A stretch of 64,000 nucleotides of DNA from positions 246,626 through 310,625 of the forward strand of contig NZ_JARP01000005.1 of assembly GCF_000708595.2 (NCBI RefSeq), in the 5' to 3' direction. A program made the translations under genes and the position numbers. The notes under the pieces were generated by a model. That model had not been told where the DNA came from, did no database searches, and saw only the letters and a list, made by a program, of their open reading frames with translations. This stretch comes from Flavobacterium sp. KJJ (lineage in GTDB: Bacteria > Bacteroidota > Bacteroidia > Flavobacteriales > Flavobacteriaceae). This document shows, one piece after another, positions 39,238-48,606 of this stretch. Positions within the stretch are counted from its first letter, which is position 1, and the number at the start of each line of letters is the position of its first letter.

Positions 39238-41777
39238 TCTTTTTGGTCATTTTGCTTGTCTTCTAGCTTTTTTATAATCTTTTTAATATTAGCTCCTTTT
39301 GACAAAATTGGCGCCCATAAATCGCCTTTTTTCTCAAATCGATTCAGTACATTTTTTATGGTGAATTGAGAAGGATGCAGTTGGTTGTTTACCTCACTCC
39401 ATTCTAAAGGTGTTGAAACTGTTGCACCTGGTCGTGGTCTCACAGAGTAAGGCGCAGCTAATGTTTGGCCTTTTCTGTTTTGCAGATAATCAATATAAAT
39501 TTTGTGATTTCTTTTTTTAATGCTTCGTTCTAATGAAGTGGTTTCAGGCAGACGGGACTGAATTTCTGTTGCTAATAATTCGCCTAGAATTTTTATAGAA
39601 TCATAATCATATTGCGCACCTAGCGGAATATAAACATGAAGTCCAGAAGCGCCTGAGGTTTTGCACAAACATTCCGTTTCTAATTCATCTAAAACTTGTT
39701 TTACCGTTAAAGCAGTTTCGACAACAGCTTCAAAATCATCTTTTTCAGGATCTATATCGATTACAAGCCAGTCAGGATTATCAATGTGCTGAATGGTAGA
39801 ATTCCACGGATTCATTTCGATACAGCCTAAATTTGCCATATAAAGCAATGTTTCTTTGTCGTTGCAAATAAGATAATTTACATCGGCATCATTAGACTCT
39901 GAGAATAATTTTTTGGTTTTTAGCCAAGACGGTGTTTTTTCAATATCAACATCTTTTTGATAAAAGCTTGGACCGTCAATTCCATTTGGAAAACGATTCA
40001 TCGATTCCGGACGATTTTTAAGATACGGCAGGATAAGAGGCGCCACTTCATTATAATATTGTACAATATCTCCTTTAGTAATGCCGTCTTTTGGGTAATA
40101 TATTTTGTTTTGATTGGTCAGATGAAGCACTCGTTTTCCGACATTCAAATCGTACTCATTCTCTATTTTGTTTTTTTTTGAATCCTCCATTTTTTCATCT
40201 TTTAATTCAACTGGATTTTTAATGTTAGAGGGTAAAAAAACCTCTGCTGGTTTTTTGTCTACTCTTAAGCCAAGAAATACAGGATGTCTTAAGTTTTTAT
40301 CTTGTGTCCATTCTGAAAATTTTACCTGGCAAACAAATTTTGGTTTTAACCATTGAATTTTATCTCGCAATGCAATTTTTTCGCTGAGTGGTGATTCGTT
40401 CACAAAGTAAGGCTCAAATTTAGAATAAAGTTCTTTTAAGGTTGATTCTGAAAATCCTGTACCGCATTTTCCAATAAATTGAAGCCTTTTTCCATAATAT
40501 TGTCCGAGTAAAATAGCGCCAAAATAGTTGCGGGATTTTTTGGGTTCCGTTATTCCAATAATAATAGCTTCTTCCTGATTTGAAGTTTTTATTTTAAGCC
40601 AATCGTTGCTTCTTTTATTAGGCAAATAAGTACTGTTTGCTTTTTTTGCAATTATACCTTCATCTTTATTTTTTATTGAAAGAGCAAATTGGTTAATTCC
40701 TTTTTCTAGAATATGCTCAGAGAAGAAAATAGCATTAAAGTCATATTTATTGAATAAAATTTTTAACAATTCTTTTCGATCAAGCAAAGGCAAATCAGTA
40801 ACTAGATTTCCATCTAAATTTAAAAGATCAAAAACGTAATATTTTAAATTGCCGATACCCGTTTTTAGATAATTTTGAAGGAGTTGAAAATTGGCTTTTC
40901 CATTTTCATCTTCAACCACAATTTCGCCATCTAAAACTGCAATATGATCCATTTTTTGTAGTTCTTCTGCGATAGGCTTAAAATTTTTGTTGAAGGAAAT
41001 TTCATTTCGGCTGTATAATTCAACTTCAGGCGGATTTATAACGGCAATGGTTCTATAACCATCATATTTGTTTTCAAATACCCAATCTTCATCGTCAAAA
41101 GCTTCTTCTTTAATAGTAGCCAGCATTGGTTTTATAAATGAAGCTTGCTGTATCGGTTCACTGTTTTTTTTTACAGTCTTTTTTTCTTTGGTTATAGCAG
41201 TTTTTTTCTTTTTTTCGCCTAATTCGTCTAAAGATCTTTTAGATAAAACCGATTTATCTTTCGCCAAAATATCAGTATCAGAAGCATGCTTATCATTTTT
41301 TTTAATTAAAAGCCAAGCATTTTCCTGTTTGCCTTTTAGTTTAACCAATGAAAATTCTCCTTTCAGTTTTTCTCCTTTCAGAATAAAACTCAAATGGCCT
41401 TTTTTAAGATCGGCCAGTAATTTTTTTTCAGGATGTTCTGTTGGTTCGTCTGGGAGATATGTTCCATTATCCCAAACAATAACATTTCCGGCACCATAAT
41501 TTCCTTCAGGAATCGTGCCTTCAAAATCTTTATAACTGTAAGGATGATCTTCAACCATCATTGCCAAACGTTTCATGTCTGGATCTAGTGATGGACCGTT
41601 AGGTACTGCCCAGCTTTTCAGCACGCCATTCATCTCTAATCTAAAATCATAATGCAAATGTGAGGCAGCATGTTTTTGCACCACAAAGATTAATTCATGA
41701 GCCGATTTTCCAATCTTGCCCTTCGGTTCGAGAGTTTGTTTAAAATCTCTTTTCTGATTGTATTTAGAAAGTGACAT
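39234..41777 (-). CDS. ligD: LigD, ATP-dependent multifunctional NHEJ DNA ligase
   Basis: An 847-residue protein with three domains in the order PE-LIG-POL. The phosphoesterase domain (about 25-160) has [13 protein letters not shown]. The ligase domain (about 212-520) has the adenylated Lys237 in ENKYDGYR, followed by the OB fold ([11 protein letters not shown]). The primase-polymerase domain (about 545-840) has the metal-binding pair Asp674/Asp676 in VIDIDPE. A Lys-rich linker joins PE and LIG. It processes and seals broken ends held by Ku. It is 5 bases after a small membrane-protein gene. Confidence 0.96.
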   Translation of the reverse strand: MSLSKYNQKRDFKQTLEPKGKIGKSAHELIFVVQKHAASHLHYDFRLEMNGVLKSWAVPNGPSLDPDMKRLAMMVEDHPYSYKDFEGTIPEGNYGAGNVIVWDNGTYLPDEPTEHPEKKLLADLKKGHLSFILKGEKLKGEFSLVKLKGKQENAWLLIKKNDKHASDTDILAKDKSVLSKRSLDELGEKKKKTAITKEKKTVKKNSEPIQQASFIKPMLATIKEEAFDDEDWVFENKYDGYRTIAVINPPEVELYSRNEISFNKNFKPIAEELQKMDHIAVLDGEIVVEDENGKANFQLLQNYLKTGIGNLKYYVFDLLNLDGNLVTDLPLLDRKELLKILFNKYDFNAIFFSEHILEKGINQFALSIKNKDEGIIAKKANSTYLPNKRSNDWLKIKTSNQEEAIIIGITEPKKSRNYFGAILLGQYYGKRLQFIGKCGTGFSESTLKELYSKFEPYFVNESPLSEKIALRDKIQWLKPKFVCQVKFSEWTQDKNLRHPVFLGLRVDKKPAEVFLPSNIKNPVELKDEKMEDSKKNKIENEYDLNVGKRVLHLTNQNKIYYPKDGITKGDIVQYYNEVAPLILPYLKNRPESMNRFPNGIDGPSFYQKDVDIEKTPSWLKTKKLFSESNDADVNYLICNDKETLLYMANLGCIEMNPWNSTIQHIDNPDWLVIDIDPEKDDFEAVVETALTVKQVLDELETECLCKTSGASGLHVYIPLGAQYDYDSIKILGELLATEIQSRLPETTSLERSIKKRNHKIYIDYLQNRKGQTLAAPYSVRPRPGATVSTPLEWSEVNNQLHPSQFTIKNVLNRFEKKGDLWAPILSKGANIKKIIKKLEDKQNDQKD

Positions 41778-41782
41778 ATGTT

Positions 41783-42253
41783 TTATGCTAATATTAAAGT
41801 GGTTAAAGAAAGGGCGTAAACGGCAGTAGCGGTTAGGCCAAAGATCACGTGAGCCAAAAATAATTGTATATAATATCCCTTAAAATCGATAGAAGGTTTA
41901 TGATTGCTTAATTTAAAAATAAGCATCCAGCCTAAAATGCCAATTATACCGCTGATCGAACCAAGTAAAAGAGCACTCAAAATAGAAACTGGCAAAATAT
42001 TGTGCGACCATAAAAAATGATATGCCAATACAAAAAGAAAACCTATAATATAATGCAGGATCCAGCCTAAGACATTTTCTGTTTTAGGTGCTGTTTCTAA
42101 TTTTAATTTTGAAAGAACTAGTGATAGCAAAACAGGTTCTTTATACAATTCCCTAAAATTTTTCGATACGGCATAACTAAACAATGTCATCGTTGACGTT
42201 GCTGTTATTGAAACTATTAATAGCTGCAAGAAAGTGTAAAAGTCTATATGCAT
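41783..42253 (-). CDS. Small membrane protein, unknown function (4 TM)
   Basis: A 156-residue hydrophobic protein with four predicted helices (about 8-28, 60-82, 88-110 and 128-150). No catalytic motif is recognised. It begins a two-gene unit with ligD (5-base gap), so it may simply be co-expressed under stress. Function unknown. Confidence 0.75.
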   Translation of the reverse strand: MHIDFYTFLQLLIVSITATSTMTLFSYAVSKNFRELYKEPVLLSLVLSKLKLETAPKTENVLGWILHYIIGFLFVLAYHFLWSHNILPVSILSALLLGSISGIIGILGWMLIFKLSNHKPSIDFKGYYIQLFLAHVIFGLTATAVYALSLTTLILA

Positions 42254-42292
42254 TTTTTGGTCATTTAGAAATGAAGGCTAATTGGAAAAATA

Positions 42293-42327
42293 ATGTACTT
42301 CATATTCAAATGATATATGAAGTACAT
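42293..42327 (-). terminator. Terminator after the 99-residue protein gene
   Basis: A 13-bp perfect stem (42293-42305 with 42315-42327) and 9-base loop. Read on the minus strand it is followed by TATTTTT. It lies 3 bases after the stop codon of the 99-residue gene. Confidence 0.8.
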
Positions 42328-42330
42328 CAG

Positions 42331-42630
42331 TTACAATTCGTTGCTGTCATATTGGTTTATTTGCTGTTCTTTGTTTTCTTCTTCGTTCTGTTTCAGTTTT
42401 GATTCAGAAGTATCAGTTAATTTTCTGTAGAACCCTAGCGCCAGCAATGGCAATACCAATTTTCCTATAAAAGATCCAGCAGAACTTTTACCTGCTGCTT
42501 TTAGCGTTTTCCCCACCAAAAACGAACCGGCAGCATAACACAATATTTTATTTGCCGATATTGGTGTAATTTCTTTTTCCGCATAGTATCCTAAATTTTC
42601 GCGGGTTTGTGGATTAAAAATATTTTCCAT
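42331..42630 (-). CDS. Small hypothetical protein with two short hydrophobic stretches
   Basis: A 99-residue protein. Residues about 28-45 and 52-68 are weakly hydrophobic with Gly/Ala/Ser (CYAAGSFLVGKTLKAAGKSS; FIGKLVLPLLALGFY), which may be a helical hairpin in a membrane. The C-terminus is polar (Glu, Asn, Gln). No family is recognised. It lies downstream of the acidic protein gene and ends at a strong terminator. Confidence 0.65.
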   Translation of the reverse strand: MENIFNPQTRENLGYYAEKEITPISANKILCYAAGSFLVGKTLKAAGKSSAGSFIGKLVLPLLALGFYRKLTDTSESKLKQNEEENKEQQINQYDSNEL

Positions 42631-42654
42631 GATTTAAAATTTAGTTTATATCTC

Positions 42655-43125
42655 TTAAAATTCTCTAGGATGATTAACAGGATCTGTCTCTTCAAGATCC
42701 TGATCAATGTCATATTCCTGATCTAATTCATCTAATTTAAAATTATCAGGAGCATCATTTATATCGCGATCATTTTCATCATAATCTTCTTCCAGATCAT
42801 CGTCGATATCATCTTCATCAAGATCATCATCTTCTTCGTCTAAATCTTCATCAAGATCATCCAGTAAGTCATTGTCTTCATCATCTTCGTCATCTCTATC
42901 TATGGCATCAGAAAATTCACGATCCAAATCGTCGTCTTCATTGTTGATTATATCATCGTCCTGATTTACAATTTCTTCATCATCATAATCTGGTCCTCCG
43001 TGTTCTTGCTGATAATGATCAACATAACTTTCGTTATCATTTGAAGGTTTATTGCGAATGTCATCTTCCGGATGATGAAAATTACGGTCATCCCGACCGT
43101 AATTTTGGTTGTTTCCTGTTATCAT
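42655..43125 (-). CDS. Highly acidic Asp/Glu-rich protein
   Basis: A 156-residue protein in which Asp and Glu make up roughly half of the sequence, in runs such as DDEDDEDNDLLDDLDEDLD. No hydrophobic core or signal peptide is seen, so it is probably disordered, and could bind cations or basic proteins. It lies 20 bases before the coding strand of a very basic 44-residue protein. The two might interact, but this is inference. The plain composition makes homology assignment unsafe. Confidence 0.7.
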   Translation of the reverse strand: MITGNNQNYGRDDRNFHHPEDDIRNKPSNDNESYVDHYQQEHGGPDYDDEEIVNQDDDIINNEDDDLDREFSDAIDRDDEDDEDNDLLDDLDEDLDEEDDDLDEDDIDDDLEEDYDENDRDINDAPDNFKLDELDQEYDIDQDLEETDPVNHPREF

Positions 43126-43145
43126 ATGAAATGATTTAAAGATTC

Positions 43146-43280
43146 TTATTTTTTAGTTGTTGTCGATTTTTTGTCGGCAGTTTTTGAAGTGCTTTTTGAA
43201 GCAGTTCCCTTAGCATCAGATTTTTTAGATGCTGTTTTAGCACTAGTAGTGCTGCTGTTTTTTTGATTTGAAGTGTTCAT
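43146..43280 (-). CDS. Small basic Lys/Ser/Thr-rich protein (44 residues)
   Basis: A short frame from ATG at 43280 to TAA at 43146. The sequence has 12 Lys and is otherwise Ser, Thr, Ala and Asn (MNTSNQKNSS start, KSTTTKK end), like a histone-H1 tail. It lies 20 bases upstream of the acidic protein gene on the same strand. The lack of hydrophobic residues and even codon structure speak for a real small protein that may bind DNA, RNA or the acidic neighbour. Not recognised as a named family. Confidence 0.5.
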   Translation of the reverse strand: MNTSNQKNSSTTSAKTASKKSDAKGTASKSTSKTADKKSTTTKK

Positions 43281-43637
43281 AATACTTTTATTTAAATTAA
43301 TATAATAATGAGGTTATCAGTGACCTTCAATTCATTTAAGCTGAACTGATTATGGTATATATCAAAATTAATTTGAAACATTAATATTTGTTTATAGAAT
43401 TAAATTTAGTAGTTGTATAATTTTCAGTGGGTTAGGAGTATTTTTTTTGAAATATAAATGCAAATATTTATTCTAGAATGAAAATTATATAATCTGGAAG
43501 AATGATTTTGTAAGTTTTTTTACAGCAATTTTTAAAATATTTGTAATGCTTTGTTATAGCATTTGAATAAGAATTCTATAGAAAAGACATCACTTTGATT
43601 TTGTCAAAGCGTAATTTATAAATTTAATTTACCGATT
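43281..43637. other. Divergent intergenic region
   Basis: AT-rich DNA between the small basic protein gene and the atypical receiver gene. The only structure seen is CTTTGATTTTGTCAAAG (43593-43609), a short inverted repeat next to a weak -7-like TCACTTTG (43590-43597) about 40 bases before the receiver start. Confidence 0.4.
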
Positions 43638-44090
43638 ATGAATAAAAAAGGACCCATTGTAGTAATAGAAAACAAGCAAGAAGATCGAAAATTATTTATA
43701 GAAGTTTTTTCTGAATTGAACTATCCAAATCAGACTATATATTTTAATAATGTTGATACTGCTTGTACTTATTTACTTCGACATAAAGTTAAACCGTTTC
43801 TTGTATTTGCAGATATCGTTTTATTGAATGTTATGAATAATAAAATTATAGAGACAACACTTGATAATGTAGGTACAATGTTTAATTGCCCGTATCTGTT
43901 TTTTACAACATTTTTTGAGCAAAGCTTTGTAATAGATCCGTATTCGATTCCTACTCAAAGCTATTTTATTAAACCGTATGGTTATACTAAATTTAAGCAG
44001 ATCATAAAAACAATTATAGAATATTGGTTAGAGTCGAAAACAATTACGCAGCTTAATAAAAAACAGATAAAAGCTTCTCTAGATAATTAA
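43638..44090 (+). CDS. Atypical single-domain receiver protein
   Basis: A 150-residue CheY-like fold. The phospho-acceptor Asp59 is in VFADIV, Thr in FFTTFF and Lys in FIKPYGY are kept. The acidic pocket is weakened (IENKQED where others have DDDEDD), and the usual MP after the Asp is replaced by LL. It may be poorly phosphorylated or respond without phosphate. It converges on the CheB-CheR kinase gene, sharing a terminator, so a functional pairing is possible but not shown. Confidence 0.75.
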   Translation: MNKKGPIVVIENKQEDRKLFIEVFSELNYPNQTIYFNNVDTACTYLLRHKVKPFLVFADIVLLNVMNNKIIETTLDNVGTMFNCPYLFFTTFFEQSFVIDPYSIPTQSYFIKPYGYTKFKQIIKTIIEYWLESKTITQLNKKQIKASLDN

Positions 44091-44093
44091 TAA

Positions 44094-44129
44094 AAAAAAG
44101 AGATACCCGTTTTTAAGTATCTCTTTTTT
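44094..44129. terminator. Bidirectional terminator between the receiver and the CheB-CheR kinase
   Basis: AAAAAAGAGATAC pairs with GTATCTCTTTTTT around a 10-base loop. A- and T-tracts serve both convergent genes. Confidence 0.85.
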
Positions 44130-44139
44130 AATTATTATC

Positions 44140-47100
44140 TTATAGTGGCAAGTAGATATTGAATATTGTTCCTTGATTTATCTTACTTCTTACTGTAATG
44201 AATCCGTGATGGTTGGATACAATTTTTTTGACCAATGTCAGACCCAGTCCACTGCCATGGTATTGGGCACTGTGTAATCTGTAAAAAGGCTCAAAAATCT
44301 TAGATTCAAATTCTTGCTCAAAACCAATACCATTATCAGTTATAGAAATTTTAATATAACTGATGTCTTTATTGCCGCCAATCTCAAGTATTTCTTCTGT
44401 TGAAGGATTCTCGTTTTCGATTTTGATTTCTGGTATTACGCCTTCTTTTGTATATTTAATAGCATTCAGAATCAAATTAGAAAAAAGCTGTTGAATTTGA
44501 TATGATATAACATTTAGCTGCGGAAGTGGTGAAATCGTAATTGAGGCATTTTTTTCTAAAATATTATCTTTTAGATCTGCAATTATTTTCTTTAAAAGAA
44601 CATTTAAATCTGTTTTTTTAAATTCTTTTTCTACAAAATTTATTCGGGAATAATCAATAAGATCTGCAATTAACTGACTCATATTACTGGCAGCAAATAA
44701 CATTCGTTCAAGATTGTGTTTGCTTGTTTCTGACAAGTTTTGCTCATTGTCTATAATGCGCTGGCAAAACATATGAATCTTGCGAAGCGGTTCCTGCAAA
44801 TCATAACTTGCAGCAGAAGTGAATGTTTCGAGCTGATCATTATAACTTTTCAATTGCAAATTTTTGATGTTGAGCTGTTCATTAGCTGCAACAACTTCGG
44901 TAATATCTTCTAAGGCAACAAGAATCATCCCCGCTGGTTTAGCATTTAAAATTCGCCTTGCATTTACCATCATGATCTTTTTTCCAATGCCTTTGCACAT
45001 TGTATGAACCTGAAAATCTTCAATAGAAGTTTCATCTCCTAACATTTTAAAGATAAGATCTTTGAAGTCCGGAATATTCCATTGGCAATCACCAATTTCA
45101 AAGAATGAATATCCTTCAGTTTCTTTTTCTGTGGTTTGAAAATATTTATAAAAAGAAGGATTGGCACTTTTAACGAAAAAGTCTCTATCGATGATCAATA
45201 AAGGTTCACGAATCGTTTTAAAAATAGATTCAGAATAATTTCGCATCGAAATCAATTGCTCCTGACGATCCATTAATTCGTCATTAACACACATTAATTC
45301 CTCATTGTTAGACTGAAGTTCTTCTGTCGAAGTTTCTAATTCTTCGTTCATTGCCTGCATTTCTTCACTGCTGCTCAATAATTCTTCATTCGTAGTCTGT
45401 AATTCTTCAAATGCAGTCTGCTGCTCTTCTGTTACGCGTTTAATATCTTCGCGAAGCTGCAATAATTCATTTTCCAGTTCAAGTATTCGCTGCTGATCTG
45501 AAGTTTTTCTTTTTATTTTGCTGTCATCAAATTCAGGAAGCGGTTTTTTATAAAAAAGAATCATAACATGTTCATCATCATTTGGAATAGAAACTACTTC
45601 AAATGAGGCCATATAAGGCTGATCTTTAACTACTACATTCTCTTTTTTTACATTTTTTTTATCCTTTTTTATTTTCAAAATGGCATTTCGAAGTTCAAAG
45701 CTGATGCCTTCGCGCGCCATTTTTAGCACATTAAAATTTGGTTTTCCTGGAGAAGGGAGTAAAAAGTAACTTGTATCTCCATGAAAATGAACTATTTCAA
45801 GATGTTCATTTATAATAACACTTGCCGGTGTATATTTTAGAAATAAGATATCAGAAGCAATTTTTCTAAAATCTGCTTCAGGCAGACTTCTTTTTTCAGT
45901 TGATTCTGGTTTATCACGCGTACTCATATTTGCAGGCTTAAATGCCTCAGGTACATAGCGGACAGGAGCAAATTTCCGGATATATATTTTTTCGTTTCTG
46001 CCAGTTGGCTCAAATAAATTTTGCGCATTGGTTGTGGTTTCTGATTTTCCTAGAAATAAAATTCCTTTTTCTTTCAGAGAATAATGAAAAGAACTCAACA
46101 CTTTTTTTTGCAAAAACGGATCAAAATAAATCAGTACATTTCTACACGAAACCAAATCAATTCGGGCAAAAGGCGGGTCTTTAATAAAGTTATGAACGGC
46201 AAAAATGCACATATCGCGTATTACTTTATTGATGTGATAATTTCCATCACGTTTTGTAAAATAATTTTGAAGCCTGGCCTGCGAAACATGCTGTACGTCC
46301 TGTGCTGAATAAATGGCAGTTCGCGCCTTGGTAATACATTTTTCGGAAATATCAGATGCAAAAATCTGAACTTTTATATCCTTGTTGTTTTTTTCAACAA
46401 GAAATTCATGAATGCTTATGGCAAGAGAATAAGCTTCTTCACCAGTCGCACATCCGGCAATCCAAATACGTAAATTGTTGTTTGTAGTATTTTGAATCAA
46501 TTGCGGAAAAATAGTACTTGGCAGCGTTTCAAAAAATTTACTGTCTCTAAAGAAATAGGTAACCGGAATAAGGAAATCATTAAAAAGAATATCCTGTTCT
46601 GTTTTGTCATTTCTAAGTAAATAAAAATATTCCTGTAAACTTTCTTTCCGCGTGATTACCATTCTTCTGGCAATACGTCTTCTTATTGTAGGCTGTTTAT
46701 AATGGCTAAAATCATTTCCCGTTCTTAAGAAAATAAGATTAATAATTTGATGTAGTGTTTCTTCTTCATTTTTCGGAATTGTATCTATTTCATTATAAGC
46801 ATGATTAGCCGTATAACTTTTTTGAATCTGGATTAATCGTTCTGGAATCAGTTCAGGCGCAAGTACATAATCGACCACGTCAGCATCGATCGCGCTTTGT
46901 GGCATTCCTTTAAATGCAGCTGTTTCTGGATCCTGCGCAATAGTTACTCCTCCAAATTCTTTAATTTTCTTTAATCCAAAAGTTCCGTCAAAAGCGGTTC
47001 CAGATAAAATGACCCCAATAGCAAAACTTTCGTGAACTTGTGCTAAAGACTCAAAGAAGATATCAATGCAAGCATTTTTTTTCTCATTTCGAGTTCTTAC

Positions 47101-47415
47101 ATGCAGTTTTAATACGCCATCCTCAGCAATTAAGTTATTGTTCTCTGGTATAATGTAGATATGATTTGGCGCAAGATTAATATCATTTATGATTTCATGA
47201 ACAGGAATCTCAGTGCTCTTTGCCAAAATTTCTGCTAAATTACTTGGATGATCAGGCGATAAATGCTGTACCAGTACATAAGCCATTCCTGAATCAACAG
47301 GTATCGCTTTAAGTATTTTTTTGAATGCATCTAGTCCTCCTGCAGAGGCACCAATACCCACAACGGGAAAATCCTGTTTTGTTTTATTAGGATCTTTATT
47401 TTCAGGAAGTTTCAT
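44140..47415 (-). CDS. CheB-CheR-PAS-histidine-kinase fusion with Tyr at the His position
   Basis: A 1091-residue soluble protein. A CheB methylesterase domain comes first (about 15-200: VVGIGASAGGLDAFKK; LVQHLSPDHPS; SGTAFDGTFGLK). A CheR methyltransferase follows (about 220-490: WIAGCATGEEAYSLAIS; LVSCRNVLIYFDP). Then come a PAS-like region, a coiled coil (about 640-720, EELQTTNEELLSSSEE), a PAS domain, HisKA and an ATPase domain (NLILNAIKY, DNGIGFE, GSGLGLTL). In the HisKA motif the acceptor His is Tyr871 (ASYDLQEP; codon TAT at 44803-44805), although the ATP-binding motifs are intact. It may signal without autophosphorylation. No chemotaxis receptors are in the window. Confidence 0.92.
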   Translation of the reverse strand: MKLPENKDPNKTKQDFPVVGIGASAGGLDAFKKILKAIPVDSGMAYVLVQHLSPDHPSNLAEILAKSTEIPVHEIINDINLAPNHIYIIPENNNLIAEDGVLKLHVRTRNEKKNACIDIFFESLAQVHESFAIGVILSGTAFDGTFGLKKIKEFGGVTIAQDPETAAFKGMPQSAIDADVVDYVLAPELIPERLIQIQKSYTANHAYNEIDTIPKNEEETLHQIINLIFLRTGNDFSHYKQPTIRRRIARRMVITRKESLQEYFYLLRNDKTEQDILFNDFLIPVTYFFRDSKFFETLPSTIFPQLIQNTTNNNLRIWIAGCATGEEAYSLAISIHEFLVEKNNKDIKVQIFASDISEKCITKARTAIYSAQDVQHVSQARLQNYFTKRDGNYHINKVIRDMCIFAVHNFIKDPPFARIDLVSCRNVLIYFDPFLQKKVLSSFHYSLKEKGILFLGKSETTTNAQNLFEPTGRNEKIYIRKFAPVRYVPEAFKPANMSTRDKPESTEKRSLPEADFRKIASDILFLKYTPASVIINEHLEIVHFHGDTSYFLLPSPGKPNFNVLKMAREGISFELRNAILKIKKDKKNVKKENVVVKDQPYMASFEVVSIPNDDEHVMILFYKKPLPEFDDSKIKRKTSDQQRILELENELLQLREDIKRVTEEQQTAFEELQTTNEELLSSSEEMQAMNEELETSTEELQSNNEELMCVNDELMDRQEQLISMRNYSESIFKTIREPLLIIDRDFFVKSANPSFYKYFQTTEKETEGYSFFEIGDCQWNIPDFKDLIFKMLGDETSIEDFQVHTMCKGIGKKIMMVNARRILNAKPAGMILVALEDITEVVAANEQLNIKNLQLKSYNDQLETFTSAASYDLQEPLRKIHMFCQRIIDNEQNLSETSKHNLERMLFAASNMSQLIADLIDYSRINFVEKEFKKTDLNVLLKKIIADLKDNILEKNASITISPLPQLNVISYQIQQLFSNLILNAIKYTKEGVIPEIKIENENPSTEEILEIGGNKDISYIKISITDNGIGFEQEFESKIFEPFYRLHSAQYHGSGLGLTLVKKIVSNHHGFITVRSKINQGTIFNIYLPL

Positions 47416-47581
47416 GGAGAGCTATTATTTAAATCAAAGATAAGAAGTCTTTTAGTATTAAAAAAACGTTTTTTGTAATGGAAAATATATAAAAATGATA
47501 GTAAATATTATAAAATTTTGATGGTTGTGTTTTTAATATTTACCTTATAAAATTATTGTTAACTATCTAATTATCAATATT

Positions 47582-47821
47582 ATGAAAAATTTACTTGTAA
47601 CAATCGCAATGATGGGAGTTATGGGGTTTGCCGTTGCACAGGAAACTCCGACTAAAAAATCAAAATCTAAACAAGATACGATTATTAATCGTACTACAAA
47701 ATCTAAAGTTGAAAAGAAATCAACTTATAAAACAGATTCTACAAAAACAAATCCGGTGAAAAAACATACTACGGCTGGTAAAACCACAAAAATGCGTAAA
47801 GACTCTATTCCGCCACTTTAA
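47582..47821 (+). CDS. Small secreted Lys/Thr/Ser-rich protein
   Basis: A 79-residue protein with a clear signal peptide (MKNLLVTIAMMGVMGFAVAQ-E). The mature part is about 59 residues of Lys, Thr and Ser with no hydrophobic core (TKKSKSKQDTIINRTTKSK), so probably disordered and basic. Function unknown. It has its own terminator at 47848. Confidence 0.7.
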   Translation: MKNLLVTIAMMGVMGFAVAQETPTKKSKSKQDTIINRTTKSKVEKKSTYKTDSTKTNPVKKHTTAGKTTKMRKDSIPPL

Positions 47822-47847
47822 ATCTGTATCCATACAAATTTCATTCT

Positions 47848-47874
47848 AAAACCTGTTTTTACAGGTTTTTTTTT
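47848..47874 (+). terminator. Terminator after the small secreted protein gene
   Basis: AAAACCTGT pairs with ACAGGTTTT around a 4-base T loop, followed by a T-tract. Confidence 0.85.
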
Positions 47875-47955
47875 ATATCCTATTTTAAAATAAATTTTTT
47901 AGAAGTGGTGACTATTTTAGTTTGACATTAGTTCAGAAAAAAAATAATAATAAAA

Positions 47956-47986
47956 GAACGTTCATTCATTTATTATTTTATCTTTG
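47956..47986 (+). promoter_or_regulatory. Promoter with possible TetR operator
   Basis: TATCTTTG (47979-47986) is a perfect TAnnTTTG -7 box, 17 bases before the TetR start. GAACGTTC (47956-47963), followed by ATTCATT, is a palindrome where the -33 region would be. It is the kind of site used by TetR/AcrR proteins and so may be an autoregulatory operator. Confidence 0.55.
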
Positions 47987-48003
47987 CTTAAAAATAGCTC
48001 AAA

Positions 48004-48600
48004 ATGAGAATAAGAGATGTAGATAAAGAAAAATTGGTAATCGAAATGGCAATCGATCAAATTGTGCAGGAAGGCTTTCAGGGTTTCAGCATGAATAAGC
48101 TCGCAAAAGCCTGTTCGATTTCGGTGGCTACACTTTATATTTATTACAAAGACAAAGATGATTTAATACAAAAAACAGGTGCCACTATGGCTTTAAAGTT
48201 TTTTACTAATACGATTAAAAACTTTTCGCCAGAAATGTCATTTGAGGAAGGATTATGGAAACAGTGGGAAAACCGCGCCGACTTTGCCATGAAATATCCT
48301 AAAGAAGTTGCATTTTTTGAAATCATCAAACATTCTCCTCACGGCGAAGCTATATTAGATTCTATTAAAGAATTCTCAGATTTCAGAGCTATTATGACGC
48401 AGTTTATTGAAAATGCACAGCGTACTAAACAGCTAATTCCGATGACATTTGAGGCTTTTTGGTGTGTTGCCTACGGACCTTTGTACACGCTATTAAATTT
48501 ACATAGAGAAGGAAAAAGCATGGGAGGAAGACCTTTCAAGCTTACTAAAGAAATTATGAAAGAGGCTTTTCAAGCTACCGTAAAAGGGTTAAAACCATGA
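48004..48600 (+). CDS. TetR-family transcriptional regulator
   Basis: A 198-residue protein. The N-terminal helix-turn-helix is clear (EMAIDQIVQEGFQGFSMNKLAKACSISVATLYIYYKDKDDLI, residues about 13-55), and the all-helical C-terminal half is the ligand-binding domain. It is the first gene of a run with a 75-residue protein (6-base gap) and an MFS transporter (19-base gap). The arrangement suggests it represses the pump and is released by the pump's substrate. Confidence 0.92.
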   Translation: MRIRDVDKEKLVIEMAIDQIVQEGFQGFSMNKLAKACSISVATLYIYYKDKDDLIQKTGATMALKFFTNTIKNFSPEMSFEEGLWKQWENRADFAMKYPKEVAFFEIIKHSPHGEAILDSIKEFSDFRAIMTQFIENAQRTKQLIPMTFEAFWCVAYGPLYTLLNLHREGKSMGGRPFKLTKEIMKEAFQATVKGLKP

Positions 48601-48606
48601 AAAATT

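Noticed and set aside
41068..41499. Open frame of 143 codons on the plus strand inside ligD
   Set aside because: It is Phe/Ser-rich because it reads the complement of Lys/Glu-rich LigD codons; no domain is present.
42655..43125. Acidic frame considered as low-complexity noise
   Set aside because: The noise reading was rejected: the frame has a start, a stop, non-repetitive ends (MITGNNQNYG start) and lies in a gene-sized slot between two same-strand genes, so it is kept as a gene.
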